A stretch of DNA of 56,592 nt, from positions 1-56,592 of the forward strand of contig CAJNBS010000011.1 in NCBI GenBank assembly GCA_905221065.1, given 5' to 3'. The DNA comes from a bacterium (GTDB lineage Bacteria > Bacillota > Bacilli > Lactobacillales > Streptococcaceae). Below, piece after piece: positions 1 through 9,067 of this stretch; the stretch's first letter is position 1, and the number at the start of each line of letters is the position of its first letter. Under the pieces are notes generated by a model. It made no database searches. It had not been told where the DNA came from and saw nothing but the letters and a program-made list of their open reading frames with translations. A program made the translations under genes and the position numbers.

Positions 1-76
1 CGAACACAGAAGTTAAGCCCTAGAACGCCGGAAGTAGTTGGGGGTTGCCCCCTGTGAGATATGGAAGTCGCTTAGC
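1..76 (+). rRNA. rrf: 5S ribosomal RNA, 3' part
   Basis: The window opens inside a 5S rRNA. The conserved start of loop B/helix III (CGAACACAGAAGTTAAGC) and the 3' strand ending GTCGCTTAGC are visible. The 5' third lies outside. A tRNA cluster follows only about 4 bases later, as in streptococcal rrn operons. Confidence 0.92.
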
Positions 77-80
77 TCTA

Positions 81-153
81 GGGAGTTTAGCTCAGCTGGG
101 AGAGCATCTGCCTTACAAGCAGAGGGTCAGCGGTTCGATCCCGTTAACTCCCA
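81..153 (+). tRNA. tRNA-Val (TAC)
   Basis: A complete cloverleaf can be folded with acceptor GGGAGTT/AACTCCC and anticodon TAC at 114-116. No CCA is encoded; the discriminator is A. Confidence 0.96.
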
Positions 154-155
154 AA

Positions 156-228
156 GGTCCCGTAGTGTAGCGGTTATCACGTCGCCCTGTCACGGCGAAG
201 ATCGCGGGTTCGATTCCCGTCGGGACCG
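156..228 (+). tRNA. tRNA-Asp (GTC)
   Basis: Acceptor GGTCCCG pairs with CGGGACC, the anticodon is GTC, and the discriminator is G. It starts two bases after tRNA-Val and has no encoded CCA. Confidence 0.96.
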
Positions 229-251
229 TTAGGATAACGCAAGTTATTTTA

Positions 252-324
252 GACTCGTTAGCTCAGTTGGTAGAGCAATTGACTTTTAATCAATGGGTCA
301 CTGGTTCGAGCCCAGTACGGGTCA
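252..324 (+). tRNA. tRNA-Lys (TTT)
   Basis: Acceptor GACTCGT pairs with ACGGGTC (one G-U), and the anticodon loop carries TTT. No CCA is encoded. Confidence 0.96.
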
Positions 325-329
325 TATAT

Positions 330-411
330 GCGGGTTTGGCGGAATTGGCAGACGCACCAGATTTAGGATCTGGCGCTTAACGGCGTGGGGGTTCAAGTCC
401 CTTAACCCGCA
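330..411 (+). tRNA. tRNA-Leu (TAG)
   Basis: Class II tRNA of 82 nt with a long variable arm, acceptor GCGGGTT/AACCCGC and anticodon TAG. No CCA is encoded. Confidence 0.96.
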
Positions 412-429
412 TTAAGATATAATAAATGA

Positions 430-502
430 GCCGGCTTAGCTCAGTTGGTAGAGCATCTGATTTGTAATCAGAGGGTCGCGTGTTCAAGTCATGTAGCCGG
501 CA
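430..502 (+). tRNA. tRNA-Thr (TGT)
   Basis: Acceptor GCCGGCT/AGCCGGC, anticodon TGT, discriminator A. No CCA is encoded. Confidence 0.96.
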
Positions 503-524
503 TTTTTAGATAGAAGAAAACAGT

Positions 525-596
525 GCGAACGTAGTTCAGTGGTAGAACACCACCTTGCCAAGGTGGGGGTCGCGGGTTCGAATCCCGTCGTTCGCT
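525..596 (+). tRNA. tRNA-Gly (GCC)
   Basis: Acceptor GCGAACG/CGTTCGC with anticodon GCC in a CCTTGCCAAGG arm. No CCA is encoded. Confidence 0.96.
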
Positions 597-603
597 TAGA
601 GAG

Positions 604-689
604 GCCGGGGTGGCGGAACTGGCAGACGCACAGGACTTAAAATCCTGCGATTGGTAACGATCGTACCGGTTCGATTCCGGTCCTCGGCA
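604..689 (+). tRNA. tRNA-Leu (TAA)
   Basis: Class II tRNA with a long variable arm, acceptor GCCGGGG/CCTCGGC (one G-U) and anticodon TAA. No CCA is encoded. Confidence 0.95.
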
Positions 690-698
690 TAATATAGA

Positions 699-772
699 GC
701 ACCCTTAGCTCAACTGGATAGAGTACCTGACTACGAATCAGGCGGTTAGAGGTTCGACTCCTCTAGGGTGCA
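699..772 (+). tRNA. tRNA-Arg (ACG)
   Basis: Acceptor GCACCCT/AGGGTGC with anticodon ACG. The A34 is expected to be deaminated to inosine by TadA. No CCA is encoded. Confidence 0.95.
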
Positions 773-787
773 TTTTTCTATTTAACT

Positions 788-861
788 CGGGAAGTAGCTC
801 AGCTTGGTAGAGTACTTGGTTTGGGACCAAGGTGTCGCAGGTTCGAATCCTGTCTTCCCGA
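788..861 (+). tRNA. tRNA-Pro (TGG)
   Basis: Acceptor CGGGAAG/CTTCCCG with anticodon TGG. No CCA is encoded. Confidence 0.95.
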
Positions 862-866
862 TTCAT

Positions 867-940
867 GGCGGTGTAGCTCAGCTGGCTAGAGCGTCCGGTT
901 CATACCCGGGAGGTCGGGGGTTCGATCCCCTTCGCCGCTA
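867..940 (+). tRNA. tRNA-Met (CAT), probably elongator
   Basis: Acceptor GGCGGTG pairs with CGCCGCT through G-U pairs, and the anticodon is CAT. The body resembles the elongator Met tRNA of Firmicutes. That assignment among the three CAT tRNAs is from memory of B. subtilis sequences. Two G-U pairs close the T stem. Confidence 0.88.
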
Positions 941-953
941 TAAAGATCTTGTT

Positions 954-1027
954 GGACCTTTAGCTCAGCTGGTTAGAGCTCTCGGCTCATAACCGAGTGG
1001 TCGTAGGTTCAAGTCCTACAAGGTCCA
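954..1027 (+). tRNA. tRNA with CAT anticodon, probably tRNA-Ile2
   Basis: Acceptor GGACCTT/AAGGTCC and anticodon CAT. The body resembles the Firmicute isoleucine tRNA whose C34 becomes lysidine (TilS substrate), not initiator or elongator Met. This identity is inferred from remembered homologues, and the anticodon alone cannot decide it. Confidence 0.8.
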
Positions 1028-1039
1028 TTTGAATAGTAT

Positions 1040-1129
1040 GGAGGATTACCCAAGTCCGGCTGAAGGGAACGGTCTTGAAAACCGTCAGGCGTGTAAAAGC
1101 GTGCGTGGGTTCGAATCCCACATCCTCCT
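1040..1129 (+). tRNA. tRNA-Ser (TGA)
   Basis: Class II tRNA with acceptor GGAGGAT/ATCCTCC, anticodon TGA and a long variable arm. The base in the discriminator position is T, whereas the other Ser tRNA here (1495-1582) has the usual G. Confidence 0.93.
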
Positions 1130-1139
1130 TTTTCATTAA

Positions 1140-1213
<74 letters not shown>

Positions 1214-1216
1214 TAA

Positions 1217-1289
1217 GGCTCGGTAGCTCAGTTGGTAGAGCAATGGATTGAAGCTCCATGTGTCGGCGGTTCGATTCCGTCTCGCGCCA
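1217..1289 (+). tRNA. tRNA-Phe (GAA)
   Basis: The anticodon is GAA. The acceptor strands GGCTCGG and TCGCGCC leave a T-C mismatch at the fourth pair, with G-T at the seventh. The rest of the cloverleaf is normal. No CCA is encoded. Confidence 0.93.
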
Positions 1290-1309
1290 TTTATATTAAT
1301 AGTATTTAT

Positions 1310-1380
1310 GCGGGTGTAGTTTAGTGGTAAAACTACAGCCTTCCAAGCTGTTGTCGCGAGTTCGATTCTCGTCACCCGCT
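1310..1380 (+). tRNA. tRNA-Gly (TCC)
   Basis: Acceptor GCGGGTG/CACCCGC with anticodon TCC. No CCA is encoded. Confidence 0.95.
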
Positions 1381-1414
1381 TTGAACTTTGTTCTTTGTAC
1401 CAAGTTTTTAACTT

Positions 1415-1488
<74 letters not shown>

Positions 1489-1494
1489 TTAATT

Positions 1495-1582
1495 GGAGAA
1501 TTACTCAAGAGGCTGAAGAGGACGGTTTGCTAAATCGTTAGGTCGGGTAACTGGCGCAAGGGTTCGAATCCCTTATTCTCCG
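1495..1582 (+). tRNA. tRNA-Ser (GCT)
   Basis: Class II tRNA with acceptor GGAGAAT/ATTCTCC, anticodon GCT and discriminator G. It is the last gene of the tRNA cluster; a terminator hairpin follows within 10 bases. Confidence 0.95.
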
Positions 1583-1589
1583 TTTTAAT

Positions 1590-1613
1590 GAGAGTTCATA
1601 ACTCTTTTTTTGT
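1590..1613 (+). terminator. Terminator of the rRNA/tRNA operon
   Basis: AGAGTT and AACTCT form a short stem around CAT(A) followed by seven T. It sits directly after the last tRNA, and an IS fragment begins inside its T-run. Confidence 0.75.
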
Positions 1614-1763
1614 TTTGTGATAAAATGTAATTGTTCCATATGAATCTTTCTAATGAGTTGTTTCGTCGCTTTTCATTATAGGTCATATGGGACTTTTTTT
1701 ATACAACAAAATAGGCTCCATAATGTCTAGAGGGGATTTACCCACTACAGATATTATAGAGCT
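1612..1763 (-). mobile_element. Left-over end of an ISL3-family (IS1167-like) insertion sequence
   Basis: Read on the minus strand, 1763 to 1612 matches the element end at 56434-56592 almost base for base. It runs from the terminal inverted repeat (AGCTCTATAATATCTG, where the other copy has GGCTC) through the leader hairpin to a transposase start at 1640. That reading frame begins M-E-Q-L-H-F-I-T-K and is then cut off where the tRNA terminator begins. Only about 150 bp remain, so this copy cannot be autonomous. The IS1167 assignment is from memory of the pneumococcal element. Confidence 0.82.
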
Positions 1764-1779
1764 TTATAATTGTGTTATT

Positions 1780-2715
1780 TTATTTCCAACTCTTGAGTGA
1801 AATTTCTCCGCTATTTAGCCAGATTTCTTTTCCGTTATCACATTGAACTAAAAGTTTTCCATTTTCTGAGATGTCTTTAGCAAGTCCTTTGTAGTCTTTT
1901 TGATCTAGTGTGAAAGTAACTTCTTTTCCAAGAACGAATGACTGTTTTTTATATAGGTATAATAACTCATCTGCTGGTGTTTCTAAGAAAGTACGCCAGA
2001 TTTCTATGATTAATTCATTTCTTGTTATAGGTGCTGGTGCTTTAAATAAGCTAGCAGCTTTTTCTTTTAATTCTTGTGGGAAATCATTAATAGTGAAGTT
2101 GATTCCTACTCCAATAATGATATCTGTGACTAAGCCTGTTTCTACAGAGGTCATTGCCTCAGTGAGGATTCCTCCAATTTTATGATTTTTGAGGTAGATA
2201 TCGTTGACCCATTTTATGTCGACATCTATTAAAGTTAGGTTCTTAATGGCTTTGTAGACAGCTCCAGCTACAAGTAGTGTGTAGGATGGTAATTTGTCAT
2301 AGGCAAGATTTGGTTTAAGATGGAGTGTCATATAAATACCACCTTGTGGGGAGTAGAAGGAACGTTGAAAACGGCCTCGCCCTGCTGTTTGATAGGAAGC
2401 TAGATAGAGGGTGTTTGCTTCATTCCCTAAATCAATTGCTTCTTTTGCATCGAGTTGTGTTGATCTTGTTTCGGGTTTAAAACTGACTTTAATTGGAAGA
2501 TTTTCTTCTAGAATCTCTGGAAGAATAAGGTCACCGTTCATCAGTTTATATCCTTTGTTTTTGATACTATCAATTTTAATGCCTTCTTGTTCTAATCGCT
2601 TGATGGCTTTCCAAATCGATGTTCGGCTTAGGGATAGTTCTTCTGCAATCTTTTCTCCGCTGATATAATCGCTTTCTTTAGCTAGAATTTGGTAGACGGC
2701 TTTGTAGGATTTCAT
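1780..2715 (-). CDS. birA: Biotin-[acetyl-CoA-carboxylase] ligase / biotin operon repressor BirA
   Basis: 311 aa, cytoplasmic. It attaches biotin to the biotin carboxyl carrier protein through biotinyl-5'-AMP. Residues 1-60 form a winged HTH (S-R-T-S-I-W-K at 30-36), so it is a class II ligase able to act as a repressor. The biotin-binding GRGR loop is at 112-115, KWVND at 168-172 and KIGGIL at 179-184. The C-terminal beta domain is complete, giving usual family length. Its ATG overlaps the TGA of rafR (ATGA), implying translational coupling and a shared minus-strand transcript. The gene ends only 17 bases from the IS remnant. The pairing with rafR is the arrangement I remember from pneumococci and need not mean a functional link. 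Confidence 0.95.
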   Translation of the reverse strand: MKSYKAVYQILAKESDYISGEKIAEELSLSRTSIWKAIKRLEQEGIKIDSIKNKGYKLMNGDLILPEILEENLPIKVSFKPETRSTQLDAKEAIDLGNEANTLYLASYQTAGRGRFQRSFYSPQGGIYMTLHLKPNLAYDKLPSYTLLVAGAVYKAIKNLTLIDVDIKWVNDIYLKNHKIGGILTEAMTSVETGLVTDIIIGVGINFTINDFPQELKEKAASLFKAPAPITRNELIIEIWRTFLETPADELLYLYKKQSFVLGKEVTFTLDQKDYKGLAKDISENGKLLVQCDNGKEIWLNSGEISLKSWK

Positions 2716-3572
2716 AGTGTTTCCTTTCTCACTAGTTGGTGTTGAGAATATTCTTTTCTTGTTTGACTTGGAGTCTGGTTAAAGTATTGTTTATAAGCTT
2801 TAGAAAAATGTAGTGGATCTGAAAAGCCTACCGAGTATGCAATTACCTTGATGGACTCTTGGGTATTTTCGAGAAGTTGTTTAGCTCGATGCATTCGAAC
2901 GTAGTGTAGGTATTCTTTGGGAGATAAGGTGTTAAACTCTTTGAATACGCTTGATAAGTAGCTTCTGTGAACGGATAGTTCTTTCGCTAAATCTTGAATT
3001 GTAAGTGATTGAGGATAGTGGCTATCAATTAATCGTTTGCATTCGAGATAGAGTTGGTGGGTTGATGAAATATTCTTTTTTTTCTGATTGGGAGCAATAG
3101 TTCCCAGATGAAACATCAGTTCATGGAGTTGTCCCATGATATGGAGTTGAGCCAATTCATTTGATTTTGTAAACTGAGCGAAGCGGACAATATCTGAGAT
3201 GAGTTTTGCAGTTGTCTGTGTATGACAAGTTTCAGATTGGATGAGATAGGATTGGTCAGAAATTTGAGATAGAGCAAAGTAGTCAGGGGCTTTCCCTCCT
3301 GTTATTCCTAACCAGTAGTAGGCCCAAGGTTTCTCATTATCTGCTTGATAAAAGGTTAATTCATCTGGTTTTAATAGAAAGAAATCTCCTTCTTTTAAAT
3401 CAACAATTTTACCCTTATAATGAAATTTTCCTTGTCCTTTAGTAATGTAATGTAGAACGTATGTATCACGAATGGCTGGACCAAAAGAGTAATTAGGTGT
3501 GCATTCCTCATATCCATAAAAGCTTAGGGAAAGGTCAATTGTTCCAGTCTGGTATTCTGAAAAAACTAGCAT
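2712..3572 (-). CDS. rafR: AraC-family activator of the raffinose operon (RafR/MsmR)
   Basis: 286 aa. The N-terminal part is an AraC-type cupin sugar-binding domain (G-Q-G-K-F-H-Y, then L-K-E-G-D-F-F near 65-70). The C-terminal ~100 residues carry two HTHs ([14 protein letters not shown] and a second ending [15 protein letters not shown]). The start is placed at 3572, not the upstream ATG at 3614, because AGGAGGTG lies seven bases before it; this also gives the family length. It is divergent from aga with about 107 bp between, and a cre-like box lies in that gap. By position and family it should activate aga-rafEFG-gtfA when raffinose or melibiose is present. Confidence 0.92.
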   Translation of the reverse strand: MLVFSEYQTGTIDLSLSFYGYEECTPNYSFGPAIRDTYVLHYITKGQGKFHYKGKIVDLKEGDFFLLKPDELTFYQADNEKPWAYYWLGITGGKAPDYFALSQISDQSYLIQSETCHTQTTAKLISDIVRFAQFTKSNELAQLHIMGQLHELMFHLGTIAPNQKKKNISSTHQLYLECKRLIDSHYPQSLTIQDLAKELSVHRSYLSSVFKEFNTLSPKEYLHYVRMHRAKQLLENTQESIKVIAYSVGFSDPLHFSKAYKQYFNQTPSQTRKEYSQHQLVRKETL

Positions 3573-3625
3573 GTGCCACCTCCTACCTAACATTTTACCA
3601 TATTCTTGAGACATTTTTCTATTTT

Positions 3626-3639
3626 AGAAAGCGCTTTTA
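3626..3639 (+). promoter_or_regulatory. cre-like CcpA site between rafR and aga
   Basis: AGAAAGCGCTTTTA matches 12 of 14 positions of the catabolite-responsive consensus TGWNANCGNTNWCA. It lies about 40 bp before aga, where CcpA could block transcription on glucose. An AraC-type operator could not be defined. Confidence 0.6.
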
Positions 3640-3679
3640 TTTGTTAAAATTTTTTCAAGAAATAGATGAGGTACAATTT

Positions 3680-5842
3680 ATGGGAATTCGGATAGAGAAT
3701 AATCTATTTTACGTTGAGAGTAAAGATTTAAGTTTGATTATTGAAAATAGGGATGGTTTCTTACTTTTAAAACATTTTGGAAAGACTATTAAGAACTATA
3801 GAGGTGCTAATAGTGTTTACGAACGAGATCATGCTTTTTCAGGGAATCCGACAGCTACTAATCGAACCTTTAGTTTGGATACGCAACGTCAGATTTTTGG
3901 ACAACATGGTTTGGGTGATTTTAGAAAACCAACTTTACAGGTTCAGCACGATGCAACTGAGGTAACAGATTTTCGGTTTATAGAAGCAAAGATTTTAAAA
4001 GGTCAAAATGGTCCACAAGGTTTACCTTCTCCACACAGCATGGATGGTACAGAGACTCTTGCCTTGATTTTAGAAGATTCTAAGGCTCAACTTAGTCTGA
4101 CTTTGTATTATACTGCTTTTGATAATAATGCGACAATTGCTAGCTACAGTAAATTGGAGAATAAGAGTAACCAGGAAGTTATCATCCATAAAGACTTTTC
4201 TTTTATGGCTGATTTTCCAGTGGCAGCATACGAAATAGTAACTCTGCAGGGTGCTTATGCTCGTGAAAAGACTGTTCGACGTCAACAGGTAGAACAAGGA
4301 ATCTTTTCGATTAGTTCGAACCGTGGTGCTTCTGGCCATGCCCAAACACCAGCTCTTCTCTTATGTGATCAAGGAGTCACAGAGGATGCTGGAAATGTGT
4401 TTGCTATTCAACTAATGTATAGTGGCAACTTTGAAGCTTTTGTTCAAAAAAATCAATTGAACGAAGTTCGGGTGGCTATTGGCATAAATCCGGAAAACTT
4501 TTCTTGGAAGTTAGATCCTGAGGAATACTTTGAAACACCGGTAGCTTTAGTGTCCCATTCAGATAAGGGATTAACTGGTATTAGTCATGAAAGTCAGAAC
4601 TTTGTACTTCAGCACATTATGCTAAGTGAATTTTCTAAAAAAGAACGTCCAATTCTAATCAATAACTGGGAAGCTACTTACTTTGACTTTCAGAGAGAAA
4701 AACTGTTAGAGTTAGCAGATGAAGCTAAGAAGGTTGGCATTGAACTTTTTGTATTAGATGATGGGTGGTTTGGTAATCGCTTTGACGATAATCGGGCTTT
4801 AGGTGATTGGGTTGTTAATGAGAAAAAACTGGGTGGAAGTCTTGAAAGTCTGATTTCAGCTATCCATGAAAGAGGTTTGCAGTTTGGGCTTTGGTTAGAA
4901 CCTGAAATGATTTCTGTAGATAGTGATTTGTATCGTCAACATCCTGACTGGGCTATTCAGGTTCCTGGCTATGAGCATACTTATTCTCGGAATCAATTAG
5001 TACTTAATCTTGCCAATCCTCAGGTAGTAGAATACTTGAAAAATGTCTTAGATGAACTCCTATCTTATCATGAGATTGATTACATTAAATGGGATATGAA
5101 CCGTAATATTACTAACCTAGGAAATGGCTTTACTTATCTAGAAACACAGATGCAATCTCATCAGTACATGCTGGGGCTTTACGAACTCGTTTCTTATCTG
5201 ACAGAGAAGCACAGCCATATTCTCTTTGAGTCCTGCTCTGGTGGTGGTGGACGAAATGATCTTGGTATGATGCGTTATTTCCCTCAAGTCTGGGCAAGTG
5301 ATAATACTGATGCTATTGCACGTTTACCAATTCAATATGGCTCATCCTATCTCTATCCATCCATTTCAATGGGGGCTCATGTTTCAGCAGTACCGAATCA
5401 TCAGATGGGACGAATGACACCATTAGAAACACGTGGCCATGTAGCAATGATGGGAAATTTGGGCTATGAGCTTGATTTGACAAGTCTGACTGAGAAAGAA
5501 AAAGAAGACATTGGAACTCAGGTGAACTTGTATAAGGAATTGCGTCCAGTAGTTCAGTTAGGACAGCAGTATAGACTCATTAACCCCGATGCTGAATCCA
5601 ATGAAGCAGCTGTACAATTTAACTACGGAAATCAAACGATTGTAACCTATGTTCGTGTGTTATCAGTTGTAGAGACCATGGAAACAACTTTAAAGTTAAA
5701 AGATTTGGATGAAGAGGGACTGTATGAATTACAGGAAAATGGAGTAGTTTACTCAGGTGCAGAACTCATGTATGCAGGCTTAACTGTTATCTTATCCCAA
5801 GGAGATTTTTTGAGTAGACAGTATATTTTTAGAAGACTATAA
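3680..5842 (+). CDS. aga: Alpha-galactosidase (GH36)
   Basis: 720 aa, intracellular (no signal peptide). It hydrolyses terminal alpha-1,6-galactose from raffinose, melibiose and stachyose. The GH36 order is complete: N-terminal beta-sandwich, then a TIM barrel with LDDGWFG at 359-365, the nucleophile motif KWDMN (D472), [10 protein letters not shown] at 518-527, and the acid/base motif WASDNTD (D541, 69 residues after the nucleophile, as expected). The start at 3680 is chosen because GATGAGG precedes it and it gives the normal length; longer frame extensions would run back into rafR. It is the first gene of the raf operon, followed 34 bp later by rafE. The free galactose can feed the Leloir genes at 22823-26156. 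Confidence 0.96.
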   Translation: MGIRIENNLFYVESKDLSLIIENRDGFLLLKHFGKTIKNYRGANSVYERDHAFSGNPTATNRTFSLDTQRQIFGQHGLGDFRKPTLQVQHDATEVTDFRFIEAKILKGQNGPQGLPSPHSMDGTETLALILEDSKAQLSLTLYYTAFDNNATIASYSKLENKSNQEVIIHKDFSFMADFPVAAYEIVTLQGAYAREKTVRRQQVEQGIFSISSNRGASGHAQTPALLLCDQGVTEDAGNVFAIQLMYSGNFEAFVQKNQLNEVRVAIGINPENFSWKLDPEEYFETPVALVSHSDKGLTGISHESQNFVLQHIMLSEFSKKERPILINNWEATYFDFQREKLLELADEAKKVGIELFVLDDGWFGNRFDDNRALGDWVVNEKKLGGSLESLISAIHERGLQFGLWLEPEMISVDSDLYRQHPDWAIQVPGYEHTYSRNQLVLNLANPQVVEYLKNVLDELLSYHEIDYIKWDMNRNITNLGNGFTYLETQMQSHQYMLGLYELVSYLTEKHSHILFESCSGGGGRNDLGMMRYFPQVWASDNTDAIARLPIQYGSSYLYPSISMGAHVSAVPNHQMGRMTPLETRGHVAMMGNLGYELDLTSLTEKEKEDIGTQVNLYKELRPVVQLGQQYRLINPDAESNEAAVQFNYGNQTIVTYVRVLSVVETMETTLKLKDLDEEGLYELQENGVVYSGAELMYAGLTVILSQGDFLSRQYIFRRL

Positions 5843-5876
5843 TAAAGGTGTATAAATTTATAAAGGAGGCTTTCCA

Positions 5877-7127
5877 ATGAAATGGTATAAGAAAGCAGGT
5901 TTTCTTTTAGTAGCTGGGGTTAGTTTACTAGGCCTAGCAGCTTGTGGTCAGAATAATCAATCGACTGATGGAAAGGTAACGATTGAATTTTTTAACCAGA
6001 AGACCGAAATGGCGGATACTTTGCAAAAAATTGTAGATAATTTTGAAAAGGATCATCCCACTATTGATGTAAAACTGACGACTGTTCCGGCAGCTGGAAT
6101 TGTTCTGAAAACTCGGATTTTATCAGGAGATGTTCCAGATATTGTTAATATCTATCCTCAAAATATGGATTTTCAGGAGTGGGCAAAAGCAGGTTACTTT
6201 GCAGATATGACAGGGAAGTCCTATCTTGAGAACATTAAGAATGACTATGCAGAAAAGTATGCAATCAATAACAAGATTTATAGTGTGCCTCTAACTGCTA
6301 ACCTTTATGGAATCTATTACAATAAAACAAAGTTTAAAGAATTAGGACTTGAGGAACCGAAGACTTTTAAAGAGTTTCAAGAGATTGTTAAAAAGATAAA
6401 AGATAGTGGGAATTCTCCGTTTGCTGTTGCAGGCAATGAAGGATGGACATTAAACGGTTATCACCAACTTTCTCTCATTACTATTACAGGCAGTGGAGAC
6501 GCAGCTAATAACTATCTTCGCTTTTCAAAACCAAATGCTATTTCTGTAGATGATGCTATTTTAAAAGCAGATGCAGAACGACTAGATTTGTTGGCAGACA
6601 ATGCTCAAGATGGATGGCGTGGTGCCTCTTATAATGATGCGGTGGTAGCATTCTCGAATGAAAAAGCCTTGATGATGCCACAAGGATCATGGGCATTAGC
6701 GGCAATTAATCAACAGGATCCAAAATTTGATGTGGGGATGTTTGCCTTCCCAGGAGAAGAAGTAGGAAAAGAAGTCACTGTTGGTGCAGGGGACATGGCA
6801 CTATCAACTTCAGCTACTACCAAACATCCTAAAGAAACCGAAGAATTTATCAGCTATATGACTAGTTCAAAAGCTATGCAGTCATACTATGATGTAGATG
6901 GTTCACCAGTTGCGGTGAAAGGTGTACAGGAAAAAGAAGATTCAGCACTTGCAGAGATTTCTAAACTGGCATTTACGGACAAACATTATGTTTGGTTGGG
7001 CCAACACTGGAATTCTGAAGAAGATTTTTTTAATCTAAGTGCAGGTTACCTGATGGATAAAAATCTGAAAAATATGGCAAACAATCTCAATGCTTTCTTT
7101 AATCCAATGAAGGCAGATTTGGACTAG
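5877..7127 (+). CDS. rafE: Raffinose ABC transporter, sugar-binding lipoprotein
   Basis: 416 aa family 1 extracellular solute-binding protein. The lipoprotein signal peptide has lipobox L-A-A-C with C23 as the lipidated cysteine, so it should sit on the outer face of the membrane. A strong AAAGGAGG precedes the ATG. It delivers raffinose-type alpha-galactosides to RafF/RafG. No ATPase gene follows in the operon, so the importer should borrow a shared MsmK-type ATPase encoded elsewhere, as is known for pneumococcal Raf. Length and sequence are intact. Confidence 0.94.
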   Translation: MKWYKKAGFLLVAGVSLLGLAACGQNNQSTDGKVTIEFFNQKTEMADTLQKIVDNFEKDHPTIDVKLTTVPAAGIVLKTRILSGDVPDIVNIYPQNMDFQEWAKAGYFADMTGKSYLENIKNDYAEKYAINNKIYSVPLTANLYGIYYNKTKFKELGLEEPKTFKEFQEIVKKIKDSGNSPFAVAGNEGWTLNGYHQLSLITITGSGDAANNYLRFSKPNAISVDDAILKADAERLDLLADNAQDGWRGASYNDAVVAFSNEKALMMPQGSWALAAINQQDPKFDVGMFAFPGEEVGKEVTVGAGDMALSTSATTKHPKETEEFISYMTSSKAMQSYYDVDGSPVAVKGVQEKEDSALAEISKLAFTDKHYVWLGQHWNSEEDFFNLSAGYLMDKNLKNMANNLNAFFNPMKADLD

Positions 7128-7145
7128 AATAGGAGTTAAGATGAT

Positions 7146-8018
7146 ATGGCTATTCGAAAATTTTTAAATAAATACTGGGGTTGGACATTTTTGCTCATCC
7201 CGCTTGCTTTACAAGCTGTCTTCTTTTACTTTCCAATGGTACAAGGTGCTTTCTATAGTTTGACTAACTGGACTGGATTGACCTATAATTATAAATTTGT
7301 TGGTTTGAACAACTACAAATTGCTGATGATTGATGGGAAATTCTTCACAGCCATAGCCTTTACTTTGATTTTAACTCTGGCATTGATTATTGGAGAGATT
7401 ACGATTGGGATGGTTGTGGCACGAGCCTTAAATTCTAAGATGAAGGGTCAAACCTTTTTTAGAGCTTGGTTCTTTTTCCCGGCTGTTTTGTCTGGTTTGA
7501 CAGTTTCCTTGATTTTTAAACAATTCTTCAACTATGGTCTTCCAACGATTGGAAAAATTTTAGGAATTAGTTTTTTACAAGAGAGTCTATTAGGAATACC
7601 AATCGGAGCGGTAGTGGCAACTATTTTTGTTCTTCTATGGCAAGGAGTAGCAATGCCAATTATTCTCTTTCTTGCTGGCCTTCAGAGTATTCCAAGTGAT
7701 ATTTTGGAGGCAGCATCAATTGATGGTGCAACAAGCAAACAAACCTTTTGGAAGATTGAATTACCCTATTTACTGCCAACGATTTCTATGGTTTTTATCT
7801 TGGCTCTTAAGTCCGGTTTGACAGCCTTTGACCAGATTTTTGCGTTGACGAGTGGTGGCCCTAATAATGCTACAACGTCTCTTGGACTTTTAGTCTACAA
7901 CTATGCTTTCAAGAGTAATCAATATGGATATGCGAATGCAATTGCCTTGATTTTATTCTTAATTATTGGAATTGTTTCTCTTATCCAAATCAAGCTATCA
8001 AAGAAATTTGAAATCTAA
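7146..8018 (+). CDS. rafF: Raffinose ABC transporter permease
   Basis: 290 aa MalF-type membrane protein with about six transmembrane segments. The EAA loop that docks the ATPase is visible as EAASIDGATSKQTFWKIELP in the C-terminal third. It starts 18 bp after rafE and ends 16 bp before rafG. It forms the channel with RafG. No ATPase is encoded next to it. Confidence 0.94.
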   Translation: MAIRKFLNKYWGWTFLLIPLALQAVFFYFPMVQGAFYSLTNWTGLTYNYKFVGLNNYKLLMIDGKFFTAIAFTLILTLALIIGEITIGMVVARALNSKMKGQTFFRAWFFFPAVLSGLTVSLIFKQFFNYGLPTIGKILGISFLQESLLGIPIGAVVATIFVLLWQGVAMPIILFLAGLQSIPSDILEAASIDGATSKQTFWKIELPYLLPTISMVFILALKSGLTAFDQIFALTSGGPNNATTSLGLLVYNYAFKSNQYGYANAIALILFLIIGIVSLIQIKLSKKFEI

Positions 8019-8034
8019 TAGAGGAGTCCTACAC

Positions 8035-8868
8035 ATGAAAAAAGAAGAAAAAATGAATCAGTTTTGGAAATATGTCCTCTTGATAGTCGGTGGTATTCTT
8101 ATACTTGTTCCTTTGTTGGTAACAGTTTTTAGTTCCTTCAAGACAACCAAGGATATCATGAATCATTTCTTTAGTTTGCCCAACCCTTTTACATTAAGTA
8201 ACTATGAACGATTAATTTCGGATGGGATTGGAGGCTATTTCTGGAATTCAGCAGTTATTACGGTGTTATCATTGATTGTAGTAGCTTTCTTTATACCAGC
8301 TGCAGCTTATTCCATTGCTCGAAATATGTCCAAGAAAAAAGCCTTTGCAATTATGTATTCACTCTTGATTTTAGGGATATTTGTTCCATTTCAGGTGATT
8401 ATGATTCCCATCACAGTTATGATGAGTAAACTAGGTCTAGCAAATATGTGGGGGTTAGTACTACTTTATCTAACTTATGCAATTCCACAGACTCTCTTCT
8501 TGTATGTTGGTTATATTAAAATCAGTGTACCAGACAGTTTGGATGAAGCTGCGGAAATTGATGGGGCTGATCGATTTACAACTTACCGTCGAATCATCTT
8601 TCCAATGCTGAAACCAATGCATGCTACAACATTGATTATCAATGCACTATGGTTCTGGAATGACTTTATGTTGCCACTGTTGATTCTGAATAAGGATTCC
8701 AAGATGTGGACTTTGCCCCTCTTCCAGTATAACTACCAAGGTCAGTACTTTAATGACTATGGGCCAAGCTTTGCATCCTATATTGTGGGAATTGTAACGA
8801 TAACCATTGTCTACCTCATCTTCCAAAAACATATCATTTCAGGAATGAGCAACGGGGCAGTGAAGTAG
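8035..8868 (+). CDS. rafG: Raffinose ABC transporter permease
   Basis: 277 aa MalG-type permease with six predicted membrane spans and an EAA loop (DEAAEIDGADRFTTYRRIIF). The start at 8035 follows GAGGAGTCC; the frame is open further upstream, but those codons overlap rafF and lack a ribosome site. It partners RafF in the alpha-galactoside importer. The 199-bp gap after it holds a stem-loop before gtfA. Confidence 0.93.
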   Translation: MKKEEKMNQFWKYVLLIVGGILILVPLLVTVFSSFKTTKDIMNHFFSLPNPFTLSNYERLISDGIGGYFWNSAVITVLSLIVVAFFIPAAAYSIARNMSKKKAFAIMYSLLILGIFVPFQVIMIPITVMMSKLGLANMWGLVLLYLTYAIPQTLFLYVGYIKISVPDSLDEAAEIDGADRFTTYRRIIFPMLKPMHATTLIINALWFWNDFMLPLLILNKDSKMWTLPLFQYNYQGQYFNDYGPSFASYIVGIVTITIVYLIFQKHIISGMSNGAVK

Positions 8869-9018
8869 GAAGTGCTTAGGAAATCTATAATTTCAGATAC
8901 AGAGGAACAGTTCAGTTTGTTGCCAATTTTATGTAGAAAAAAGTAGTATTTTCTAGCTTGCCGTCTATATTAATACGAGTTTAATGTGAACAAAAATTTT
9001 AAAATATCTTTCATTTAC

Positions 9019-9046
9019 GAAGCCAGGTCATATGAGACTTGGCTTC
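9019..9046 (+). promoter_or_regulatory. Stem-loop between rafG and gtfA
   Basis: GAAGCCAGGTC and GACTTGGCTTC form an 11-bp stem (one G-U) around ATATGA. It is followed by A-rich sequence and the gtfA ribosome site, not a T-run, so it looks like an mRNA processing or stability element rather than an intrinsic terminator. Confidence 0.5.
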
Positions 9047-9067
9047 AATTAAAAAAGGAGAGTAATT

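Noticed and set aside
38..992. Open frames of 62-64 codons across the tRNA cluster
   Set aside because: They are read through tRNA genes; no ribosome site or protein family.
9019..9046. Intrinsic terminator ending the raf operon before gtfA
   Set aside because: The stem is good but is followed by A-rich DNA and no T-run on the plus strand.
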